Shown here in pieces: positions 30,121-41,497 of a stretch of DNA of 64,000 bases; position 1 is the stretch's first letter; each line of letters opens with the position of its first letter. A program made the translations under genes and the position numbers. The stretch is from assembly GCA_947462335.1 (NCBI GenBank), contig OX381721.1, positions 3,968,001-4,032,000 of the forward strand. Reading direction: 5' to 3'. The notes under the pieces were generated by a model. The model had not been told where the DNA came from. It saw nothing but the letters and a program-made list of their open reading frames with translations, and made no database searches. Source of the stretch: Harmothoe impar (Eukaryota > Annelida > Polychaeta > Phyllodocida > Polynoidae).

Positions 30121-30758
30121 TTCATTATCTATACAACACTGAAAGGGTAGCATGGGCCTCTTACCCTCTAAGGGGGGCAAAGTGCTTAAATCACTTGGTT
30201 GACAAAAAGTCTGTAGCAGATTACAAACGAAACCCGCCTATAACTATAAGCCGACCGCTGCCTACATGAAATAGTTTCAATATTTTAGAGATGCCCACCA
30301 AAGGAGACTAAACAAGGAAGTTGTTTTAGAGAATGTAGGTTAGGCAAATGTCCACATTAGAGTTGGATGGGGGGGGGGGGGCTGGGCCCCCTGGCCCCCA
30401 CTGTTCCGCCGCCACTGTTAAGGGATGTCATCGATACCCCAGAATCGATACACTAACATTTCTAAAATCCTAATTATTTCATCGACATAAACATCATATG
30501 TAGCCTGCCCATTTACATTTATAAAACTGCCGTCTATAGGTCCATAATATGGAGGGCATTTGACCTCAGATTGTGCTCAAAATGTGAGATGGAGGGTCCA
30601 TCTTTATAAACCAGAGTATGAGGATGGATACTTCCTTCTTTTCCAGCAGATATTACATGTTATTCTAATATTGAAATAAATCGATATAACCCAGAAATCA
30701 TGAGCAAAATGGTGAAATAAAAATATATTGGATGACAATGACATCCCCCAGTACTTAC
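30121..30758. other. Non-coding intron sequence (unit 1)
   Basis: Lies between the terminal exon and exon 30759-30823 of copy A. It has a G/C-rich transposon end at about 30366-30420 and otherwise nothing recognised. Unit 3 has the equivalent intron with an additional unrelated stretch at about 57415-57815. Confidence 0.5.
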
Positions 30759-30823
30759 TTAAATGTCTCAGAGATGAGTGCCCGGGCTTTCCGCACCACG
30801 TCTGCCATCAGCGTCCTGGTAAC
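30759..30823 (-). CDS. Third-from-shared exon, gene copy A
   Basis: A 65-bp exon with acceptor GTGTTTCAG and donor GTAAGTAC. It is read as 21 codons plus two bases: VTRTLMADVVRKARALISET then F. The pattern of hydrophobic residues every three to four positions predicts one amphipathic helix. Its phase fits both neighbouring exons. Copies B and C have the same length and splice sites. Confidence 0.7.
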
Positions 30824-31149
30824 CTGAAACACCACAACGTTATACATGGACATTAAACTCAGGTTACAAAGTGGATGGCAAGACGTATTAACTCTTTAAG
30901 GATGGCATGTTGCTAAAAGATGACATTTAATAACATGATGCAACAATGTGCTGTATGGGTCCCTATGGGAGTGTCTCAAACCCATAGGGTCGGCATGATA
31001 ATTATTTCTAGATGTGGGACGGGGCAGGGGGAGACCCAAAACAAAAGATTGGATTAAGGATTTTCGGACTTTATTTTCTAAAATTACATTTTTGTCAAAA
31101 ATGGCAAATATGTACTTATTTTTAGTCAGTGTTCATATTTTAACAACAT

Positions 31150-31440
31150 GGGGAGGTTGGTAGATTTGCGGTTGGGGATCAAAAAAATTTGGACCCCTTG
31201 AAGGGGGGGAAACCAAAAAAATTGAGGGGGGGGCCAAAAAGAATTGCACCGCTTTTTAGTGAAAAAGCCGATAACTCAAAGGGGTCGGCCGTGCTCAATT
31301 TCAACTTGCCTGAGAGGGGGGACCAAATAAAAAAAGTTTCGACCCCTCCAATGGGGGGACTAATAATTTTTTCAGGCCGCTCGCTCGAAAATCCCCCAAC
31401 CCCCCCCTATTGTGAAAAAATGACCACTCCCTTAGAGGGT
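31150..31440. mobile_element. Element remnant with a G-rich interior
   Basis: A block of GGGG-rich phrases (TTGAAGGGGGG, TTGAGGGGGGG) ends in AAAATGACCACTCCCTT. That right end resembles the GGGAGTG-ended MITEs. It is present in unit 3 (about 58560-58864) but absent from unit 2. The left end is not clear. Frames in this block are compositional. Confidence 0.45.
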
Positions 31441-31450
31441 TCATACTTAC

Positions 31451-31537
31451 GGCCATGATCATGTCGTCGACCACGTGTAGATGGACCCCGGGGGCCACTT
31501 CCCTGTCCACTTCTACCGGCCGGGTGTGAACCCCGAT
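31451..31537 (-). CDS. Second shared exon, gene copy A
   Basis: An 87-bp exon in phase 0 at both ends, with acceptor CCTCCGTACAG and donor GTAAGTATG. It encodes 29 residues: IGVHTRPVEVDREVAPGVHL then HVVDDMIMA. The final stretch leads straight into VTRTLMADVV of the next exon, making one continuous helical segment. Copy B has Trp for Arg at residue 6, and copies B and C have DA for EV at residues 13-14. Confidence 0.7.
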
Positions 31538-31907
31538 CTGTACGGAGGACACAAAGTTATAACTCCATTAATGCACTGTTTATTAGTTTTGTGGAGAAAC
31601 CTCCACAAACCTAACACATCGCACAGGTAATCCAAGTTGAAGATCCGGTTTTATTCCAAAGTATTAATAGCATTTACAACACAAGAGAGGCAGACTGTTT
31701 ATTTGTATCGATTTGTACATGTTCTACAAACTGCATTCAAAATTCAATATTGACATACATGTGCTTCTTTCAAGCGGCGTTTTGATATTCCATGAAAACA
31801 TTTACTTATATATATCCAGTACCAGTAGATCATTTTAAATTTTAAATTTTTTAGAATTTCTTACATTTTAGTATTTCTAACAACTTTATCTAGAGTAGGG
31901 TGACTAC

Positions 31908-32026
31908 CTGTGCTGCCATCTGGTGTACGTATTGGGAGGCAGGACTCGGGGGGTCACACAGCAGGGGGAGGCAGGCGTCAGGAGCCGTCTGCACCTCCTT
32001 CTTTACCGTCACTCGCCGCACGATGT
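31908..32026 (-). CDS. First shared exon, gene copy A
   Basis: A 119-bp exon with acceptor CCCCTTTAG and donor GTAGTCACC. Two bases finish a preceding codon, then 39 codons follow: IVRRVTVKKEVQTAPDACLP, then LLCDPPSPASQYVHQMAAQ. The N-terminal part is basic and the middle has a Pro/Cys-rich linker. Earlier exons of this gene are not found in the unit, so each copy is either a 3' partial duplicate or has remote upstream exons. Protein family not recognised. Confidence 0.7.
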
Positions 32027-32329
32027 CTAAAGGGGAAATTATACCTATAATATGTACATGCCACAGACAAAAAATACAACAAAAAAACTACTTATCGTAT
32101 TCGACGTAATAAGCGCCCCCCTCTTTTGAGATTTTTTTAAGGCCGAAAGGCCCCGGAGGGGCCCTGGTGGTGAGCTTGCGAACTACCAGGTTGAGGCATT
32201 ATATTGTTTTCATTTGACAGGAAGTCAGTACGGGTGCCGCCATTTTGTTTTAAGGGGTGCCGCCATTTTGTTTTAAGGTGTCACAACACAAATTTATGCA
32301 TATAATGATAAAATTATTATTAATCAACC

Positions 32330-34010
32330 TTCGATCCTGAGGTTGATCATAAGCATACCTATAACCCCTAACATGGACCCAAGGAATTCAATGCTTCTAT
32401 TGGTTTGTTGCTAAGACAGCTGGTTGCCTAGCAACACCTATTCTAATTGTTTATCTGCCTAGCAACACCCATTTCCATGCTCCTGAGGTTGATTATAATC
32501 TTACCTATCCCCCCTAACATGGACCCAAGGTATTCAATGGTTCTATTAGTTTGTTGCTAAGACAGGTGGTTGCCTAGCAACAGCTATTCTAATTGTTTAT
32601 CTGCCTAGCAACACCCATTTCCATGCTCCTGAGGTTATTTATAATCCTACCTACCCCCCCTAACATGGACCCACGGAATTCAGTGGTTCTACTATTTTGT
32701 TGCTAAGACAACTGGTTGCCTAGCAACAGCTATTCTAATTGTTTATCTGCCTAGCAACACCCATTTCCATGCTCCTGAGATTGATTATAATCCTAACTAC
32801 CCCCCCTAACATGGACCCAAGGAATTCAATGGTTCTATTAGTTTGTTGCTTAGACAGCTGGTTGCCTAGCAACCGCTATTTTAATTGTTTATCTGCCTAG
32901 CAAAACCGATTTCCATGCTCCTGAGGTTGATTATAATCCTACCTACCCCCCCTAACATGGACCCAAGGTATTCAATGGTTCTATTAGTTTGTTGCTATGA
33001 CAGGTGGTTGCCTAGCAACAGCTATTCTAATTGTTTATCTGCCTAGCAACACCCATTTCCATGTTCCTGAGGTTGATTATAATCTTACCTACCCCCCCTA
33101 ACATGGACCCAAGGTATTCAATGGTTCTATTAGTTTGTTGCTATGACAGGTGGTTGCCTAGCAACAGCTATTCTAATTGTTTATCTGCCTAGCAACACCC
33201 ATTTCCATGCTCCTGAGGTTATTTATAATCCTACCTACCCCCCCCTAACATGGACCCACGGAATTCAGTGGTTCTATTATTTTGTCGCTAAGACAACTGG
33301 TTGCCTAGCAACAGCTATTTTAATTGTATATCTGCCTAGCAACACCCATTTCCATGCTCCTGAGGTTGATTATAATCTTACCTACCCCCCCTAACATGGA
33401 CCCAAGGAATTCAATGGTTCTAATAGTTTGTTGCTAAGACAACTGGTTGCCTAGCAACAGCTATTCTAATTGTTTATCTGCCTAGCAACACCCATTTCCA
33501 TGCTCCTGAGGTTATTTATAATCCTACTTCCCCCCCCTAACATGGACCCAAGGAATTCAATGGTTCTATTAGTTTGTTGCTAAGACAGCTGGTTGCCTAG
33601 CAACAGCTATTCTTATTGTTTATCTGCCTAGCAACACCGATTTCCATGCTCCGGAGGTTGATTATAATCCTACCTAGCCCCCCTAACATTGACCCAAGGA
33701 ATTCAATGGTTCTATTAGTTTGTTGCTAAGACAGCTGGTTGCCTAGCAACACCTATTCTAATTGTTTATCTGCCTAGCAACGTCCATTTCCATGCTCCTG
33801 AGGTTGATTATAATCCTACCTACTCCCCCTAACATGGACCCAAGGAATTCAATGGTTTTATTGGTTTGTTGCTAAGACAGCTGGCTGCCTAGCAACAGCT
33901 ATTCTAATTGTTTATCTGCCTAGCAACACCCATTTCCATGCTCCTGAGGTTGATTATAACCATACCTACCCCCCCTAACATGGACCAAAGGAATTCAATG
34001 GTTCTTTTAG
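32330..34010 (+). repeat. About 146-bp satellite, 11 units, RFX X-boxes
   Basis: Each unit contains GGTTGCCTAGCAAC, a palindromic match to the RFX X-box consensus GTNRCC(N)RGYAAC. A second CTGCCTAGCAAC half-variant lies about 35 bases on, and a GTTGCTAAGAC half-site just before. The palindrome is found at about 32420, 32568, 32715, 32862, 33007, 33152, 33299, 33446, 33591 and 33738, with a variant at 33882. Between them are ATTCTAATTGTTTATC and CATGGACCCAAGGAATTCAA phrases. Confidence 0.9.
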
Positions 34011-34189
34011 TGCTGCTGCACCAGTGGCCACCTAGTGGCTGTATATTACACTAAATCCCTGTAATGGCACGTTTTCCCCTGTTGTGTCACATCTGGGTGT
34101 TATATCATCCTCCCGCCCTGTTTATATGGTGTCTTGAATGGGTCCCCTACAAATATACCAACCATGTAGACATTATGTTCCTTCAAATG

Positions 34190-34262
34190 CAAGAATTGGG
34201 GTTGTTGCCGCGTATAAAAATGCCTGAGGCATTTTTTTACGCGGCAACAACCGCAATTCTTG
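34190..34262. repeat. 35-bp-arm terminal hairpin
   Basis: Arms 34190-34224 and 34228-34262 (right arm GGCATTTTTTTACGCGGCAA onward) are near-perfect complements around a TGA loop. The counterpart at 52794-52866 is almost identical, marking this as the element's terminus. Confidence 0.85.
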
Positions 34263-34266
34263 TTTA

Positions 34267-35324
34267 GCCTGGAACAAAGGCTCAAATTTCACGATTTCGT
34301 AGACAGTTAAACTATTAAGTACTAAAATGCCATGAAAATAATCTTACAAGCCCCCAGGATGCTTATTACGTTGAATACAGTATACTATGTTGGCGTCTTT
34401 TCCCCCATGAGCCAATTTATATTTTGTCGAATCGGGGTGCGGCTTATACGCGAGTTAGGCTTATACGCGAACTTTTACGGTATTAACTTTTTTTCTCAAG
34501 TCATGGATTTGGCTTATGAAGGCGTCCTATACTGTACATTAACCCTTTAAGGCAGCATGTCCCTAAAAGGCACCATTTCTCATCATGATGCATCAACGGG
34601 CTGCGTTGGTGCATCATGCTGACGCTTCAGGAGTGTATCAGCTTGTCATGATGTATGAAAAGGGACATGGTCAGGTGATAACCGTAAATTCATGTGTATG
34701 AGCCTAACTCGCGTATATACCACACCCAGACTACGGACCATTTCTAAAACTTAAAAGCCACACTGGCAATCAGATTGTGTTGCCTTTAGAAATATACCAT
34801 ATTGTAATATTATGAAGACCTTAAAGTTAGTATATCCGAACACTGGTGCTCAAAAATCAATTTCCCGGAAAATGGGTCACAATGATCAGAGAGACCATAC
34901 TTCATATACTGTACACTTTATTCACTCTCCTTCCATCAGATTTCACTTATATTTGACATAATTGTCAAATTTAAGCCCATGGTGCGACTTTTGGCGTGCA
35001 CGCATTAAGTCGCACCCATTAGAAATACACTTAACAGACCTGTAGCCAGTCTGGGGCCCTACTTAGGTCTATGTAACTACACTGGACCACATACCCTGCT
35101 ATACTGTAGTATAGGCCTACTTGTATCTGGAACCAGGGGAGTATGGGTTCTAACCCCACTCTGGCTTAATTGCTAGTACTGTTGATATCTGCATATTGCA
35201 CTTACATTGACATAATGTACCTCATCACATATCTAAAAGCTAATTTTACTATGTCAATTAAGATGGATTTATGCTTCAAATGGGCCAAATAAATGATTTT
35301 TAAAAAAACAACCTATGTTTTTGC
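34267..35324. other. Non-coding spacer with element fragments
   Basis: 34360-34384 is the right end of the CGACGTAATAAGCGC-type element whose left end is at about 32098; the same pair is at 59862/60042 in unit 3. Around 34430-34480 and 34685-34740 are GCGTATA-type phrases of TACCGTA-ended elements. 35045-35165 recurs at 50790-50910 and ends in a GGTTCTAACCCC box B-like sequence. No gene. Confidence 0.5.
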
Positions 35325-35412
35325 CTAGGTGGGATTCGAACCCATGAGGCCATACACAACCTCAGTCATGATCATGTGACCATAGCTGACCAATCAGTGA
35401 GCTACCTATCTC
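35325..35412 (-). repeat. tRNA-derived SINE head
   Basis: The minus strand has a perfect box B (GGTTCGAATCC, 35332-35342) and a box A-like TAGCTCACTGATTGG (35390-35404), with long tRNA-like spacing. Box B also survives at 51066-51078 and, as GGTTCGAGTCC, at 53412-53422. A SINE rather than a tRNA gene, because no acceptor stem forms. Confidence 0.6.
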
Positions 35413-35749
35413 ATTAAGAAATGATCCAGGATCCCGGATCATTTTCTGAGTAGGATACCTTTCATTAGATACAAATTTGTCCAGGCCCTTTACAGCCTGG
35501 AGGCTGTAATGGGCCTGGAGAGCTCGAGGCTGGCCTATAGCTAGCTACTATGGCACCCCCTATCTGAACCCTTGCCACCCATAGAGTCTTTTTGATTATC
35601 TGCTGTATTACATATATAAATATATCATGCATAACCACCATATATGGAGGTAGTTCCCTAGTCCGCCACGGTGGCGCTGTGCCCGATCACTATCAAGGAG
35701 TCTATATAAGATTTGGATAACGGAAAGAAATCGGACAATGTCACTGTAA

Positions 35750-37845
35750 AATGTATGGTGAGTGTCGTTACTGTCCTTGGGGACTGATCTGACTGAGTGA
35801 ATTCCCAGATCAATGTCTAACAAATGGGGGATGGTTCAGGGTTGGAACCATCAGGTTAGAACAGTGCAGCATATCCCCTAGACTGTGGCTCACCATGGCA
35901 GGCTGCAGTGGGCAGTGTGTATATGTACCTGACATCATGGAGTGGTGCAATCCTATCTAGGTCAGTAGGACGCAGCCACACCAGCCTGCCACCTGGTGTC
36001 TACAGGGGGAAGCTACCATGCCTGTAGCCTGACCATATATCCATGTGGTGTATATGTTAAAGCTGGGCCGTCAGGGAATAAGTTCAGCATTTTCCATACA
36101 TGGACTAAAATAACAGTTCCACCAGAGGACAGCAGTGTTTAGACAGGGGACCATGAACATTGTCCAGCTACAACATATTCACCCTATCTTGTGCCTGTAA
36201 GAGCTGAGCTCCTAGCCCTTAAGAGCCTTCTTGTGAATCAAAACTGAACTATATCCAAAAGTGCTTTTAGCCTCACTTCAACCATGACGGTCAAGCTTTA
36301 ATACCATGACATAGAAACTAAATGTATTGTGAGTGTCATTTCTGTCTTTGGGGAGAAATCCGGGCCAAACTCGGATTTCTTGCAGACATGTTGGAATATG
36401 ATTCAGAGTTGAACCATGCATTAGGTTTGAACCATCAAGAGTTCAATCCTTAGTTTATCCTTAGTTTGTCGATTGTATCCCCTAGACTGTGGCTTACCAT
36501 GGCAGGCTGCAGTGGGCAGTGTGTATATGTACCTGACATCATGGAGTGGTGCAATCCTATCTAGGTCAGTAGGACGCAGCCACACCAGCCTGCCACCTGG
36601 TGTCTACAAGAGGAACCATTCCAGTATGCTACCCTACCATTACATCAAGTGGGAATACTTTTCTTCTGTGTTTCTCTTATCAACTAATGCATAAAAAATT
36701 ACCCATCGGCAATGTTTGTTGACAATACTCTTAGCCATATGCTGATTTAACTCTCCCTCATACACAATGGTATCTGCAGCCCCTTAGTAAAGACCCATTT
36801 CTGTACGCAGAGCTGCAAACCTCCAATCCATCAAATTCATGATTTCCATGTAAAACTTAATCACGAAAATCGTAATTTCACTTCTTGAAATTCATATGAA
36901 TATGAAGTATTTGAATACAAGATGATACCATGAGATGATAATATTAGAAATAATCACTCCTTTAAAAGGTGTGTGACCTACCGTAAAACCTTGGCTATAA
37001 GCCGAATGTGAGTTTGGGAGTAAAAATTCGGCTTATAACAAAAGTGCTTGAAATTTGTTTTCACTATGTTTCTACATTATTAAAACCTCGCCTATAAGCC
37101 CAATGGGAGTTTGGGGCTTAGAATTCGGCTTATAGCAAATAAAAACGCCAAATAAAATTGGGCTTATAGCCGAGGTTTTACGGTAAAACTCATAGCTGCA
37201 GCTGGTGGTATACAGACAAAAATGCAACCAAGTTTCGGTAAAATCAATGGTGAGTGTCGTTACTGTCCTTGGAGACTGATCTGAGTGAGAGAATTCACGG
37301 ATCAATTTCTGACGATCGGGGGGATGGTTCAGGGTTTGAACCATCAGGTTTGAAGAGTCGCTTTTCTATCCCCTAGACTGTGGCTCACCATGGCAGGCTG
37401 CAGTGGGCAGTGTGTATATGTACCTGACATCATGGAGTGGTGCAATCCTATCTAGGTCAGTAGGACGCAGCCACACCAGCCTGCCACCTGGTGTCTACTG
37501 GGGGAAGGAGGCCTACCTCAGTATGATGGTATGTTGTAGGTATGGGACTAGAAGCTACCTTGAGAGAATAACTTAAAATGTATAGTGAGTGTCGGGTCTG
37601 TGTTTCGGGGAGAGATCCCATGAACGGATCAACTACAGACATGTCAGAGTATGATTCAGGATTTGAACCATGAACCCCGAAGGGTGCTGTACACACACTA
37701 TATCCCCTAGACTGTGGCTCACCATGGCAGGCTGCAGTGGGCAGTGTGTATATGTACCTGACATCATGGAGTGGTGCAATCCTATCTAGGTCAGTAGGAC
37801 GCAGCCACACCGGCCTGCCACCTGGTATCTACAGGGGGAAGTAGG
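35750..37845 (-). repeat. Four copies of a SINE-like/exon-like module (unit 1)
   Basis: A segment running from CCCCTAGACTGTGGCTCACC through GCAGTGGGCAGTGTG to CCTGCCACCTGGTGTCTAC recurs at about 35877-36003, 36479-36605, 37372-37498 and 37703-37829. Most copies are accompanied by a leader with GTGAGTGTCG and GGTTTGAACCATCAGG. On the minus strand the segment starts after a CCCTGTAG acceptor-like site and keeps an open frame (WLRPTDLDRIAPLHDV then RYIYTLPTAACHGEPQSRG). The leader contains box B-like GGTTCAAACCC or GGTTCAAATCC. It is either a SINE or a multiplied exon; the polymerase III-type motif and copy number favour a SINE. Confidence 0.55.
36981..37183. mobile_element. CCGTAAAACC element, TA duplication, empty site known
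   Basis: CCGTAAAACCTTGGCTATAAG and CTTATAGCCGAGGTTTTACGG are inverted and flanked by TA. Unit 2 has the empty site (GTGTGAACTAAAACTCAT, about 50090). The TA duplication suggests Tc1/mariner-type mobilisation. Non-coding, 203 bp. Confidence 0.8.
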
Positions 37846-39241
37846 CCTACCTCAGCATGATTCCAGGTCACGAGGAAGCAATTATCATTCCTCTATGTTT
37901 CCATATAGCATGATACACAAAATCAGCCATCTACAAAATTTGTTGGCTATAGTCTTAGCCCTAGTCTAGTTAAACAATCCCTCACACACAATGTCTCAGC
38001 CTCAATAAAAGAGTTGACTGTGAAAATCTCAAGAACTTCACTTTTATGTGTGGGTAGTTCCATTTTGCCCTGTTTTGGGCCTAGAATCTTCCTTCGGCCA
38101 CATCAGTTTTTGCATGCCTCAGAAATTCCCCAACCTTTTACATAGCATAAAACTACATGTACTATTCTATCTAAAGGGTACTTGGGAACACTTGTGATTT
38201 TTTTCACAATTTTAGCCATTTTTGTTTCATCTGAAATATAACCCAATCAGCAGCCAGAACTCCCTTCAATGCAGACCAGAATACTCGGTAGATGGCGCCA
38301 TTTACTTCCACGTGACCTCCATGCCTACATGTGGTAGGTATTGGACTAGAATAGAGGAGGAACAGTCCGAGGACACAGGAATTAAACCATAACAGGGCAC
38401 CAAAGAGGACAGTTAGTGACACGCTATAGCCCCTATGAAGTTTGGCCCTATGACTGTATGCATGTGTAGTTGGATGTTAACATGGTTTTCACCTATAACC
38501 AGATTATGTCCCTACAGTCTCCCTCCCTTCTATCCGACATCATATGTCAGTCTTTCAATTGTTAATGTATATTTGATAGAGACAGTCTATACGAAACCTT
38601 TTCACCATGCAGGACATTCGGTCCTGCAGATGTTTTTCTCTGCAGGCCCAGCTTAATTCTGGCAGGCCTGGATATTGGAGTACAATCTTGCTATTTAGAA
38701 ATTAAATAAAAAGCAAGTGTTTGTACCAATAATGATAATAAATAGGGTCCCCCTATATGTTACATTTAGATTAATCATTTTAATATGAAAATTACTGAAG
38801 AACATTACAGAATTCAAGCTTTCTGTTTCATGCTGTAGAAACCTTAATAATGGTCAGATTTGCAAGCTGTAAAAACTGTCATGTAGGCAACAATCTCTAG
38901 AATTCAACTAGCTATTCGGCGGTAACCCTCTTTCTGTTTTTGTATAGAGAAACAGATCATAGTGTATAGGACCTTCTCAAAGCTGGCTAACTGTGGGTTT
39001 TCAGAAGACCAATTAGATTCCTCTATTTCCCTGCATGTATCTCTGTTTAAAGTGTATTATACTTGAGTGTAGCCTTTTCAGCGCAATCTGAAGCCCTTTT
39101 CCCTAAATATTATGGGCCTACGATGGTCACCAGTTTTCAATTTGAATAAAAAGCGAGTTCTAGATGGAACATTTATACAATCTTTGCAGTTTTAGGAAGG
39201 TAGATTAAGGGCCTATTTGTTAAATGCTGTATCGATATATA
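37846..39241. other. Non-coding spacer (unit 1)
   Basis: Includes the dispersed repeat at about 38610-38945 related to 6985-7330. Also present is a segment (38325-38560) similar to 52915-53150, and 38960-39230, similar to 53540-53840. I find no exon. Confidence 0.5.
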
Positions 39242-39840
39242 CCGTAAAACCCCACCTTTAGGCCACTCAAAAAAAAAAAGTAGTTTCTCATCACCGCGCG
39301 CATGATAAAAATCTTGATTTGGGGAGATTTTTTTTTTTTTTTTTTTTACATTTTTGGTGCAAAATATGCTAAAATTGCCAAAATATTGGCAAATTTGGTA
39401 TCAAATTAAAGCTTATGCTGTCAGCAATGCAATCAGCTAGGTGTAACTTGCATTGTTACAACTTTTGCTGATCAATAAACTCGAAATTACTAAAATGTGA
39501 AAATTGATCGCGAAATGTCCAAATTTCCCTATGTAAATTACCCGAGTAAAAAAAAAAAAAAAAATTAAATAAAAAACGCCCTCGTCATATTTTTCATTGC
39601 TTGGTGATGAGAAACAATTTTTTTTTTTTGAGTGGCCTTAAGACGGATTTTATTTGGAATTTATTTTTCCTACAAGACAGATTTTTTTCCTAGATTGGGG
39701 GGTCGTCTTAAAGGTGGGGATTTTATACATTGGATTATAGTGAAAACTATTTTAAACGTTTTTTTGCACAAGACAGATTATTTTCCTTAAGTGGCGCGTC
39801 GTCTTAAAGATGGGGTCGTCTTAAAGGTGGGGTTTTACGG
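39242..39840. mobile_element. CCGTAAAACC element carrying a nested MITE
   Basis: CCGTAAAACCCCACCTTTA and AAAGGTGGGGTTTTACGG are inverted and flanked by TA. Unit 2 shows the empty site (GTATATATAGCCTCTGTC, about 53843). The element is itself split by the MITE at 39261-39637. Confidence 0.8.
39261..39637. mobile_element. Nested Harbinger-like MITE (TTA duplication)
   Basis: GGCCACTCAAAAAAAAAA and TTTTTTTTTTTGAGTGGCC are inverted, flanked by TTA at 39258-39260 and 39638-39640. Next to the ends GTTTCTCATCACC and its inverse extend the repeat. It inserted into the older 39242-39840 element. Confidence 0.8.
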
Positions 39841-39989
39841 TAGCCTCAATCAATGCGATAATCGGGATTCTAGAAATGTCGGTGTATCAATTCTGAGGGG
39901 CATCGATGACATCCTGTGAGTGTAAAAACTTAAAACTAATAAAGGTACTCATGCCCTTACAGTCAGGATATGCCAGACAAGGTACAGAA

Positions 39990-40329
39990 GGCTGTGTCTC
40001 ACCAACTTGGGCCAATGTTTTGGTCTATGACCAGGTGGCATCTATGACCGGGTGGTGTCTATGACCGGGTGCCGTCTATGACCTCCTGAGAGAAAAAGGT
40101 TAATCTAGGGCAGGTGAAGATATATATGGATATGTAACCACCGCCATTTTCTTTATTTTATCCCTTACATAAGAAGACTTTTTTTTTTTCTAAAAAAATC
40201 TTATATTTTCAGGTGGCCTGTCATAGACTGCACCCGGTCATAGTTGGCAACCGGTCATAGATGACACCCGGTCATAGACAGCACCCGGTCATAGATAAAA
40301 ACATTGGCCCAAGTTGTTGAGACACAGCC
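39990..40329. mobile_element. MITE with tandem CTATGACCGGGTG subrepeats (unit 1)
   Basis: GGCTGTGTCTCACCAACTTG and its inverse bound it. The inner flanks carry four CTATGACC(A/G)GGTGG-type subrepeats on the left and four CACCCGGTCATAGA-type inverse copies on the right. Counterpart in unit 2 at 53998-54337. Confidence 0.75.
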
Positions 40330-41174
40330 AGAAGCTACAGTTTCAGCAAATTGTTTAGTGAGTGTCTGGCTTGTCTTTACCTGGAAGCTAGTTTGACAAA
40401 ATTACTAAATATATAGTGGGTGTCGGGTCTGCCTTTGGGGAGAGATCCGGACCAAACTCGGATATCCTGGAGACATGCTGGAGTATGATTCAGAAGTGAA
40501 CCATGGGTATACGACATACCATATCCCCTAGACTGTGGCTCACCAGGGGGAACTACACCAGCCTGCCACCTGGTGTGTACAGGGGGAGGCTACCATGCCT
40601 GTAGCCTGACCATATAGATCCATGTGGTGTATGTAGTAGTTATAGGACGTGTACCAATCTGTACGCGAAATACAGTGAAGGAGCCTTATAACGACATTAG
40701 CACCGGAGGCAGGGGGTGGGGTACATTTTAGAGATGGCACTAAATGGTTGACATAAATGTAAGAAACCATTCATACAAGTTCCGGTCCCTTAGTATATAT
40801 ACTTATACTGAATTACGTGGCGAACCCATGTGTGTACTTGGATGTATTATAATTGTATTTATTAAAATCATTTATGGACATAGATACTCTAATTTAAAGA
40901 CGCTTGTCGCTAAATGATAACATTTGTCGTCATGATGCACCAATAAAACTCCGGCGACCCTAGCCGGTACCGTATTGTTGCATCATGCCGACCCTACGGG
41001 AGAGTCTCAACCCCATAGGGTCGGCATGATGTCCATAAATGAAGAGTTAAATATACAATGAAAATGTGAAGCCGAGTCTGTCCCTGAGATTGATTTTATT
41101 CATGATACACAGACACATATTACAAGTACATGATACTATACCAATCCGTAATTCCATAGCTACTAGTTCATATA

Positions 41175-41497
41175 CCGTATTCGACGTAATAAGCGCCCTC
41201 TCCCTAATAAGCGACCCCCCCCCCTTTTCAGATTTTTCCCCAGATTTTTTTCCTGTGATCCTCCGATTTTGATACTAATTTTCACACTTGTGTGTAATAT
41301 AAAGCACTTCACACCTGTACAGGTGTTAAAAGCCAAGTCAGATGTGAAGTCACTGGGGAGTGTAGAAGGCTTGTAGAGGCCACTGATGTCTGTAAATGAC
41401 AGCCATGGGGGGCCCTTATTAGAATGAGTATTTGAGGCCGATTTTTCCACTTAAAATATTTTTTAAGCGCCCAGGGCGCTTATTACGTCGAATAAGG
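41175..41497. mobile_element. CCGTATTCGACGTAATAAG element, TATA duplication
   Basis: CCGTATTCGACGTAATAAG and its inverse are flanked by TATA on both sides. Unit 1 has the empty site (TTCATATATCTATAAC-like, about 28717), while unit 3 shares the insertion (55394-55691). The interior around 41280-41400 is identical between units 2 and 3. Confidence 0.75.

Larger units (their letters stand above)
32140..34262. mobile_element. Element carrying an RFX-box satellite array (unit 1)
   Basis: Unit 3 lacks this insertion: its sequence runs TTTTTTTAGACTGG (about 59919) where unit 1 has TTTA on both sides of the element. The head has GGCCCCGGAGGGGCC and two YY1-like GCCGCCATTTTG motifs (about 32239 and 32261). 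The body is a tandem array and the tail is a 35-bp-arm hairpin. A related element with the same head, array and tail is at 51131-52866 at a different place in unit 2. No ORF. A central satellite array with a terminal hairpin recalls Helitron-like or pearl-type non-autonomous elements, but diagnostic ends are not evident. Confidence 0.7.
27455..40675. repeat. Tandem duplication unit 1
   Basis: Collinear similarity to 40676-54815 and 54816-about 60700 begins at GGGGTACATTTTAGAGAT (about 27475, 40722 and 54836). Shared landmarks are the four exons, the 76-bp minisatellite, the element-rich spacer and the SINE-like modules. Insertions differ between units. Unit edges are approximate. Confidence 0.8.
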
